From Paracoccaceae bacterium (GTDB lineage: Bacteria > Pseudomonadota > Alphaproteobacteria > Rhodobacterales > Rhodobacteraceae): a stretch of DNA of 13,114 nt. Numbering within the stretch: position 1 is the first letter of the stretch; each line of letters opens with the position of its first letter. Under the pieces are notes generated by a model. That model made no database searches. It saw only the letters and a program-made list of their open reading frames with translations, and was not told the DNA's origin. Location: contig JAGLUD010000358.1 in assembly GCA_023134935.1 (NCBI GenBank), positions 1 to 13,114 of the forward strand. Direction: 5' to 3'. A program made the translations under genes and the position numbers. Positions 1 through 5,169 of the stretch are shown here, piece by piece.

Positions 1-33
1 CCCCTTTTTACTCTGCGATTGACACAAGTCATC

Positions 34-58
34 CGCTACTCCAGATTAAGGGTCTGGC
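34..58 (-). other. tRNA-Lys(CUU) anticodon-arm-like sequence, possible attachment-site remnant
   Basis: Read on the minus strand, this segment gives GCCAGACCCTTAATCTGG, then AGTAGCGG. CCAGA and TCTGG form a perfect 5-bp stem around the 7-base loop CCCTTAA. In tRNA numbering the loop would carry CTT at positions 34-36, but position 33 is C instead of the invariant T. The flanking bases also resemble the variable loop and T-arm start of a tRNA. No acceptor stem, D arm or complete T arm is present, so this is not a functional tRNA gene. A tRNA-derived integrase core site or a decayed tRNA fragment would fit. Confidence 0.4.
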
Positions 59-64
59 AATTCA

Positions 65-118
65 TTCCCTGTTAATCTGAAAGGCTTCCATGTTCCCCAA
101 CTATATTTCCCTGTTAAT
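65..118. repeat. Two direct copies of TTCCCTGTTAAT
   Basis: The 12-mer TTCCCTGTTAAT occurs exactly at 65-76 and at 107-118, 42 bases apart. The hairpin at 225-242 begins with a closely related sequence (TTCCCTGCTAA). The three sites therefore look like members of one short intergenic repeat family. Their function is unknown; they may be integrase accessory sites or a dispersed palindromic element. Confidence 0.6.
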
Positions 119-224
119 ATCCAGCAGAGAAATACTCGCAATCAATTGTTATTTAAGAGGGAACTCCGCACAAGATCGTGAATCCGCATCAAAACACCCA
201 GGTTTCATCGGTTTTCCCCGTATT

Positions 225-242
225 TTCCCTGCTAACAGGGAA
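225..242. repeat. Perfect hairpin TTCCCTG-CTAA-CAGGGAA
   Basis: A 7-bp perfect stem (225-231 with 236-242) closes on the four-base loop CTAA. It lies 70 bases beyond the stop of the minus-strand gene, so it could form in that transcript. However, no run of T follows it on the minus strand, which argues against a classical terminator. Its similarity to the two TTCCCTGTTAAT copies upstream suggests a repeat element instead. Confidence 0.5.
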
Positions 243-312
243 TTCTCCAACTCAAATGCCCGATAATACTTCACCCCAACCGCTCAGCAATCCTCAATTC
301 ACCAACCCAACC

Positions 313-1755
313 TCAATGCAGCGTGGCAAACGGAAACTTTAAACCAACGTTCAGCGTTTCAGGATGCATTCCACCCGCCTGCAAGGTCTCGATGTGGCCT
401 GCGCCAAGTGTTAGGCTTACAGTTTCACCAAGGCGATAATCGAGCTCGAGTTTGTAGCCACCAAGCAGGCCGCCGCGTGTGTCCACACCAGCACCACCTG
501 CTGCACCAAGCAGAACCTCGCCTGACAACAACAGACGTTCGGAGATCGGATGTTGATATCCAATACCAAACATCCCGATTTGAAAACCGCCGGCGTCTCC
601 GATTATCGCAGTGTAAGCGTGGCCGGTCATATACAGGTTTTCAAGCAGAAACACATCAATATCGACATTGATCATTGTTGGAACATCATTGCTGGCGCCC
701 CCCGGTTTGCGGAAATCGTCACTGATACCTAACTGCGTAAGACCAGTGCTGACCTGCCAGCGGACCATATCTGGTGCGGTTCCGCGGCCTGCCCCAGACC
801 CAAACGGCATGGAGGCTTTAACGGTGGGCGTAAAAGCCAAGAAGTCTCCGTTAAACGATGACAGTGCGCCTACCCCAAGTTCCAGTTCCAGATTATTGAT
901 GGCATCAACACGCACACCGGCATTGGCCGATACAATCAGACCTCCGCCCGTATCAACCGCACCACCGCCGCCGATACCGGCGCCAAAGTCCACGAAGAAT
1001 TCAAACGGGGATACATCCCATAGGTAGCGCTTCCCCAAGATCCAATCGGCATATCCCTCAGCGTCGCCAGCGACCACACCGCTAGCTTGAATGAAGACTT
1101 CGCTCCGGTCGTCTGTGGCAAAAGGGATTTCAGCACCGATCAGATACATCGTTTCCAGATCACTGCCGCCACGTTTTTGGCTATCGATCGGAATGTAGCT
1201 TCGCACAATAGGTGTCAGAGCTATGACTTTTGTGGCGCCGCTCAAAGCGTGCCCGCTTGCGGAATGGCCACCAACCAGTTCCAAATCTAATGGTCGTGTC
1301 AACGTCAGCGCAAAGCTGGGTGTGGATATGTCGGAACCCGTGACTGACACCCACGATGCGCCCGCACCTATGCGGTATTCGCCAAGGTCATATCCAGCAT
1401 GGATTTGCGGGCGAAGCATCAAGCCATCGCCGGACACCTGCGAAGCCCCTCCTCCTCCACCGATAAAAATACTTGCGTCCCAGAACAACGAGTCTGTGAT
1501 GGGCATAGTTTTGCCCAGTTCCCAACCACCGACAAACAGCCCTCCACCTGCCCCGAGCGCTGCGGAGTAGATGCTCGCACCGCCGTAATACCCCTGTTCA
1601 GATTTGTAAAAGACAGACATCCCGTTCAGACCCGTAATCGCCGATTGCTCCAGCTGCAGGTAATCCAACCCAAGCCTGAACTCCAGTTGCGGTCGGTCAG
1701 CTAATGCTGGTGCGGTCATCATTACCAACGCAAGTGCGGTGAGGTAGTGTTTCAT
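313..1755 (-). CDS. Secreted glycine-rich beta-strand protein with three internal modules, probably outer-membrane associated
   Basis: 480 residues. I do not recognise a named family. Residues 1-19 form a clear signal peptide (MKHYLTALALVMMTAPALA, cut before DRPQ). The mature part has alternating hydrophobic and polar strands, aromatic residues and glycine runs, and ends ...LNVGLKFPFATLH, as expected of a beta-barrel or beta-sandwich at the outer membrane. Three related modules are visible, with cores near residues 99-156, 259-318 and 417-476. Each has a G-rich turn, then a V(D/S)(T/G)xGGL-like motif, an LxLGxG-like strand, an FT/ET/FAL-type strand and a closing P(F/L). The start is supported by GAGG 8 bases upstream of the ATG. 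A promoter-like pair lies about 60-90 bases upstream. It is transcribed away from its neighbours. Gene reality is certain enough; function is not. Confidence 0.85.
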   Translation of the reverse strand: MKHYLTALALVMMTAPALADRPQLEFRLGLDYLQLEQSAITGLNGMSVFYKSEQGYYGGASIYSAALGAGGGLFVGGWELGKTMPITDSLFWDASIFIGGGGGASQVSGDGLMLRPQIHAGYDLGEYRIGAGASWVSVTGSDISTPSFALTLTRPLDLELVGGHSASGHALSGATKVIALTPIVRSYIPIDSQKRGGSDLETMYLIGAEIPFATDDRSEVFIQASGVVAGDAEGYADWILGKRYLWDVSPFEFFVDFGAGIGGGGAVDTGGGLIVSANAGVRVDAINNLELELGVGALSSFNGDFLAFTPTVKASMPFGSGAGRGTAPDMVRWQVSTGLTQLGISDDFRKPGGASNDVPTMINVDIDVFLLENLYMTGHAYTAIIGDAGGFQIGMFGIGYQHPISERLLLSGEVLLGAAGGAGVDTRGGLLGGYKLELDYRLGETVSLTLGAGHIETLQAGGMHPETLNVGLKFPFATLH

Positions 1756-1813
1756 CGGTATCCTCGCAAACGAAAGCCGAATTATTATCAGGTTTGCCGC
1801 GCGACGCTATCTA

Positions 1814-1842
1814 AATTTAGCGAAAATGCGAAAATTTCTCAA
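1814..1842 (-). promoter_or_regulatory. Candidate promoter of the minus-strand secreted-protein gene, with a palindrome over the -10
   Basis: On the minus strand TTGAGA (1842-1837) is separated by exactly 17 bases from TAAATT (1819-1814). The gene's ATG begins about 60 bases further on. The -10 lies inside the 10-base palindrome CTAAATTTAG (1811-1820), which could be an operator half-site pair or simply AT-rich sequence. Confidence 0.4.
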
Positions 1843-1963
1843 TTTGATGGTTTTTCCACCACATGGCCGCGTTGCCGCGACAACTCCGTAAATCGCTCGA
1901 ATAATTGACCGCGAACAAGGAACCTCGATCAGTTTCGGGCTTAATGGAAGAATATTACGAACA

Positions 1964-1969
1964 TATAAT
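1964..1969 (+). promoter_or_regulatory. Consensus -10 box TATAAT upstream of the broken secreted-protein gene
   Basis: A perfect TATAAT lies 30 bases before the ATG at 2000. The -35 position (1941-1946, TTAATG, 17-base spacing) is a poor match. The gene it would serve is disrupted, so this may be a surviving promoter of a dead gene. There is no strong ribosome-binding site before the ATG. Confidence 0.3.
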
Positions 1970-1999
1970 TCGGTTTTTGAGCAAGCGTGAGTTGATTAA

Positions 2000-2347
2000 A
2001 TGAAACTCCTACCAAGTTCTGCAGCGATACTTTGTCTTTTATTTGCAACAACGGCCAAAGCCGGTGATGCAGTGCTTGGCGCCGAAACGGCATTCGAGAG
2101 CTACTACGGAACCGTCGAGAAGTGCGTTCGTATTTTGCCGGTGCCCGGTGGCGAATACGACAAAGGCGACATCAAAGAGGAAACAGAGCTTTGCGAACTG
2201 GATTTCTATTCCCACGAACTCGTGTTATGCCCGAAGATCTGGTCCACAAGTGCCGCAGTTGTCGTTTACGATATCTCGTCCGGACAGTTTGAAGGCGAGA
2301 GGCGCTCTTTTCAGGAATTGGTCTGCGCAGGCGGTATCGTCGCCTGA
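2000..2347 (+). CDS. 5' open fragment of the disrupted secreted protein
   Basis: 115 codons: a signal peptide (residues 1-21, ending TTAKA) followed by a cysteine-containing region. Its cysteines lie in CVRILPVPGG, ELCELDFY, LVLCPKIWSTS and ELVCAGG, which suggests disulfide bonds in the periplasm. It could be annotated as a stand-alone small secreted protein, but the frame keeps coding sense after the TGA, so I read it as the front of the pseudogene. The start at 2000 has only a weak GTGAG-like site upstream. Confidence 0.45.
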   Translation: MKLLPSSAAILCLLFATTAKAGDAVLGAETAFESYYGTVEKCVRILPVPGGEYDKGDIKEETELCELDFYSHELVLCPKIWSTSAAVVVYDISSGQFEGERRSFQELVCAGGIVA

Positions 2348-2544
2348 TATGTTGCCGAAGACGTTCTAGGAAAACTCAAGTTTACGATGAACCAGGAATC
2401 AACGTCGGGCGTGTTTTCCACTTCGTCGCTGCTTTACTATCATTTGTCGCGCTCGCTAGCGATGTCCCTCTTAACGAAGCGGTCACGCTTGGCATTCTTG
2501 GTGGAACGATTGGGCTTACAGAAGAACACAAACTAGCTGCAGTT

Positions 2545-3099
2545 TTGTCCCCTCAACAGGTCGCTTTTTCAATGCGCGACCTTTCGGAAATACTGCTGAT
2601 GGATTTCATAATGACCCCGCAAGATCGGCTGGGTAACATTGACTTTAATGCCTATTACTATTGGACCAACAACGGGTTTGTTGCGCGCGAAACTGTAAAA
2701 GGAAGTGAACTAGGCGACGGAGAGGTTCCCGAAGACGCCGTTCTAATTCTCAGAGCCGAGCTGAACGATAACGACACGGGCGGTCGCTATGAATACGACA
2801 ACCTCACGATGCTGGCCGGTGTTCTGGAGCAACTCCGCCATTTTGACCCGAAAACCTATCGCCTGCTTATGAAGCTGAATGCAGACCTCCAGTCAGAAGG
2901 ACCGATCCATGCGTGGATGTCCAACAGTCTGGGGCTTCGCACCTCCAAAGTGCAGCAGATCGTTGATAATACAGCGCTTGCAGCAGGCATTCTTCAATCC
3001 ACCTGCGAAACCGGCGCTTTGCGGTTTGATCTCGACCCCAAGCAGTTTTTTGCGAATGGATACGCGAGCGAAGACGTGCAGCCGTGCACCTTCAATTAG
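2545..3099 (+). CDS. 3' open fragment of the disrupted secreted protein
   Basis: 184 codons if counted from the TTG at 2545. That start is arbitrary, because the same frame is open and protein-like upstream to at least 2458 and no ribosome-binding site is seen at 2545. It contains the DRLGN motif (around 2623-2637) and the NDND motif (2764-2775). The tail (LGLRTSKVQQIVDNTALAAG, then FDLDPKQFF) looks like a conserved C-terminal helical region. It has no signal peptide of its own, so if translated separately it would be misplaced in the cytoplasm. Best read as the back half of the pseudogene. Confidence 0.45.
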   Translation: MSPQQVAFSMRDLSEILLMDFIMTPQDRLGNIDFNAYYYWTNNGFVARETVKGSELGDGEVPEDAVLILRAELNDNDTGGRYEYDNLTMLAGVLEQLRHFDPKTYRLLMKLNADLQSEGPIHAWMSNSLGLRTSKVQQIVDNTALAAGILQSTCETGALRFDLDPKQFFANGYASEDVQPCTFN

Positions 3100-3189
3100 A
3101 GCTTCCACATCGTTTAATGGACCATACATATGTGATGTCAGACCGCAGTCGAAATTCAAAACCACCGATCCTCGCGCATTGCGCGAAGG

Positions 3190-3218
3190 TTGACACTGCT
3201 TCACCAAAGGTGGAAAAT
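3190..3218 (+). promoter_or_regulatory. Promoter-like pair TTGACA / GAAAAT before the pyruvate-kinase-like relic
   Basis: A perfect -35 hexamer TTGACA (3190-3195) is followed after 17 bases by GAAAAT (3213-3218), a 4-of-6 match to the -10 consensus. The relic's GTG start lies 40 bases downstream. An AT-rich alternative (TATATA near 3230) has no -35 at a suitable distance. Confidence 0.3.
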
Positions 3219-3257
3219 TAAGTGATCTGTATATAACTAATAATAAGGCGTTTTTTC

Positions 3258-4085
3258 GTGCAACAAACAAATAATTCGGCTTCATCGAATGCAACGGCGG
3301 ACACCGCCCATCGCCTGCATGGCACGCTGTCGGATTTACGTGCCGCGATGGTTCGTGATGCGGACCAGATACTGACCGAATAGCACCCGGGCCTAACGCG
3401 CAAGGAATTTCTGCCGTCGGTTGAAAATCTGGCCGATTACCTCGCTTTTCGCAAACACGACCTTCGGGACATTCAATCAGACCTCACTACCCTTGGGTTA
3501 TCTTCGCTTGGACGAAATGAGTCACACGTGCGTGCCTCGCTTGATGCTGTCATCAGCTCTCTCGCCACGATTTCCAGAGATGTCGAACAGCCTTACCCAA
3601 GCGCTACAGCGTTCTCTGATGGGCCGGGCTACATTAACAACCTTGTTGCCAAGGGTGCCGACTGCTTACGGATCAATTGCGCACACGACTCCAAAGAAGT
3701 CTGGACGGAAATGATCGCCTATATTCGTGCGGCAGAAGCCGAGTTTGGGCGCAAAATTCGACTTGAGATGGATTTGATCGGGCAAAAACTTCGCGTTGAA
3801 CAAATCAGCACCAATGAAAGAGTTCGCCTAAAGCAGCACGACCAGTTTTTCCTGACAAAGACGTTGGAAGATTGGAGCGGCACACTTCCCGCAGCTACAG
3901 TTTCGCACCCTCAGTTAATCGACAAGCTCGTCCCTGGCGATACCATCTGGATCGATGACGGTAGGTATCTGACTGAAGGCCTCGATTTCCTCAGCCACGT
4001 CCTGCTTCGAATGGAGCGACATCAAACAAAGAAAACTGCGCGGCTAAGTCCACTTATGTCGTGGCAGGACACTCAAAAACTTTAG
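3258..4085 (+). pseudogene. Truncated long-form pyruvate-kinase-like gene with internal TAG
   Basis: Coding sense begins at GTG 3258 (AAGG 9 bases upstream) and is stopped by TAG at 3381-3383, in the context DQILTE*HPGLTRKEF. It continues in the same frame to 4085. The N-terminal part (LADYLAFRKHDLR, then LTTLGLSSLGRNESHVRASL) matches, from memory, the extended N-terminal region of long proteobacterial pyruvate-kinase-like proteins. CLRINCAHDSKEVW and MDLIGQKLRVE correspond to the R-x-N-x-A/S-H and MDLxGPKLR motifs at the start of the kinase barrel; the usual GPKLR reads GQKLR. The segment normally lying between the N-terminal extension and this motif looks shortened. The coding sequence stops soon after LVPGDTIWIDDGR, so most catalytic barrel residues and the C-terminal domain are gone. 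Not expected to be functional. Confidence 0.8.
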
Positions 4086-4167
4086 AGACACGTTAACCCA
4101 CGCTGTCCGCACTCGGGCAGAGGTGCTTTTATAACTTAATGCGGCCTATATTCTGGCCAAACTTTGC

Positions 4168-4174
4168 AAGAGGG
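4168..4174 (+). promoter_or_regulatory. Ribosome-binding site AAGAGGG fixing the start at 4179
   Basis: AAGAGGG ends 4 bases before ATG 4179. An in-frame TTG at 4164 precedes this site and would place it inside the coding sequence. The ATG is therefore the likely start, giving a 269-residue product. Confidence 0.7.
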
Positions 4175-4178
4175 CAGT

Positions 4179-4988
4179 ATGCATACTTTTTCTTCGCGTT
4201 CTCAAACCCAAACGCGCAATCCGGCCCGCATCGCGCTGGGATTCACGCTGGCCTTCCTTGCGTCTACACCCGCGTTTGCGCAAGTGGGCCTCGTTCCAAA
4301 TGGCGCTGACCTGCTATCACCCGGCTACGGCGAACTTCCCGATTTCGGAAGCGGCCTGCACGAACTGGACCGGTTGGGCCTGCTGGGCCTGTTCGCCCTC
4401 GAAACCTTATTAACGCTGGCCCTAGCCGCCGCCATCGCGTTTCACCCCGTGCGCCGTCGCGCTCACAGGGATATCACAGACCTCGTCCTGCCCCGCCTGT
4501 TCTTGCTGTATAGCTTGATCGGGATGGCCATCGGGTTCTTGGTTGTTCAACACGGGTATTACATTGGTTTCGTTATATTCGGTATCGGCGGCCTGTTACG
4601 GTTCCGCTCCTATATCGACGGATCTTCCAACACAGTCGAGGCGATCCTTGTGACACTGCTGGGGCTATGTATCGGCCTGAATTTGCCGATCATGGCGTTA
4701 CTAATAACCATCGGTGCATGGATCGTGATCTACGCCACTGGCAGAACCGATGGATACGAGATCAAACTGACCTGCACCACTTCAGCGGTACTTGCCGATC
4801 AACTCGATCTTCTAGCCGCACATATCGAGCGGTTGGACTGGCATCTCGTATCAATCAAACGCCCTTTCGAGAAGCCCTCGGCGACGGTGGTGTTTCAGGC
4901 ACAAAGTACAGAAGGCCTGCTCGCCGTCGAGCGCGAACTGTCAAAGGTGTTGGATGCTGACCTGGTGAAATGGAAGCTGAGAACCTAG
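4179..4988 (+). CDS. Membrane protein with MgtC/DUF4956-like core and ACT-like C-terminal domain
   Basis: 269 residues from the ATG. An N-terminal hydrophobic stretch ending STPAFAQ (about 17-35) looks like a cleavable signal peptide. It is followed by about 30 polar residues and then four or five membrane segments (about 67-89, 104-124, 127-141, 152-170, 172-188). GIGGLLRFRSYIDGSSNTVE sits between membrane segments and recalls the (V/L)RFR...D signature of DUF4956 and the glycine-rich core of MgtC/SapB proteins. The last 80 residues (about 192-269) are soluble, with an alternating strand/helix pattern like the ACT-type domain at the C-terminus of MgtC-family members. In those families a ligand or partner is sensed in the cytoplasm; the substrate here is unknown. 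It stands alone between the pyruvate-kinase relic and cpdB. The family link is by motif memory only. Confidence 0.75.
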   Translation: MHTFSSRSQTQTRNPARIALGFTLAFLASTPAFAQVGLVPNGADLLSPGYGELPDFGSGLHELDRLGLLGLFALETLLTLALAAAIAFHPVRRRAHRDITDLVLPRLFLLYSLIGMAIGFLVVQHGYYIGFVIFGIGGLLRFRSYIDGSSNTVEAILVTLLGLCIGLNLPIMALLITIGAWIVIYATGRTDGYEIKLTCTTSAVLADQLDLLAAHIERLDWHLVSIKRPFEKPSATVVFQAQSTEGLLAVERELSKVLDADLVKWKLRT

Positions 4989-5026
4989 TTCCGATGCTGA
5001 GGCACCACAATACATAACCTGACTGT

Positions 5027-5055
5027 TTGGTAAACTTCTCAAACTGGCGTAAGCT
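5027..5055 (+). promoter_or_regulatory. Weak promoter-like pair upstream of cpdB
   Basis: TTGGTA (5027-5032) and TAAGCT (5050-5055) are separated by 17 bases, about 115 bases before the cpdB ATG. Both hexamers are poor matches. I saw no clear Pho-box direct repeat, so phosphate control is not supported by what I can read. Confidence 0.2.
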
Positions 5056-5169
5056 ACTCTCATATTACCTATGGTCGTGCTTTCTCGCGATTCTATCAGA
5101 TGATTGAAAAGCTGAATAACGCGCGAGATCACAAGATCGGCATGGCCCATTTCAACAGAGAGGATCACC

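Larger units (their letters stand above)
1..312. other. Non-coding window edge with att-like sequence and short repeats
   Basis: No credible gene is seen in this stretch. What it does hold is a minus-strand stem-loop resembling a tRNA-Lys anticodon arm (about 30-60), two identical 12-base copies of TTCCCTGTTAAT (65-76 and 107-118), and a perfect hairpin related to them (225-242). The rest is AT-rich and lacks coding character. By analogy with sequences I remember beside integrase genes and tRNA-targeted islands in Rhodobacterales, this may be one edge of an integrated element. No integrase is present inside the window, so this reading is an inference. Confidence 0.5.
2000..3099 (+). pseudogene. 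Disrupted secreted protein, possible Fam20/HipA-like kinase relic
   Basis: Two reading frames read as one protein. The first starts with a signal peptide at 2000 and hits TGA at 2345-2347. The same frame remains protein-like beyond that stop, with YVAEDVLGKLKF and then SLLYYHLSR, ending near 2452. Coding sense then moves to another frame with SDVPLNEAVTLG from about 2458 and continues without interruption to TAG/TAA-type termination at 3099. The damage is therefore one nonsense change plus one frame change near 2447-2465. From memory, intact relatives are longer and have extra sequence between these two segments, so the frame change may mark an internal deletion; this is inference. The second segment has MDFIMTPQDRLGNID and LNDNDTGG, which resemble the catalytic-loop and metal-binding motifs of secreted Fam20/HipA-type kinases. 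The family assignment is tentative; the disruption is well supported. Confidence 0.7.

Noticed and set aside
1..312. CRISPR array or complete tRNA gene in the opening non-coding stretch
   Set aside because: The two repeat copies are too short and too few, and the tRNA-like arm lacks acceptor, D and T arms.
668..1570. Several plus-strand open frames of 60-120 codons opposite the secreted-protein gene
   Set aside because: They lie antisense to a gene with a signal peptide, ribosome-binding site and repeat structure, and their translations are low-complexity with no start signals.
2345..3383. TGA at 2345 and TAG at 3381 as recoding sites (selenocysteine, read-through)
   Set aside because: The two stops differ, no SECIS-like structure was seen, and both genes show additional damage. 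Decay is the simpler explanation.
4109..4130. GCAC...GTGC stem followed by TTTT as a terminator after the pyruvate-kinase relic
   Set aside because: The stem is only 4 bp with a 10-base loop, too weak to support.
4164..4178. TTG at 4164 as the start of the MgtC-like protein
   Set aside because: The strong AAGAGGG site lies downstream of it and in front of ATG 4179.
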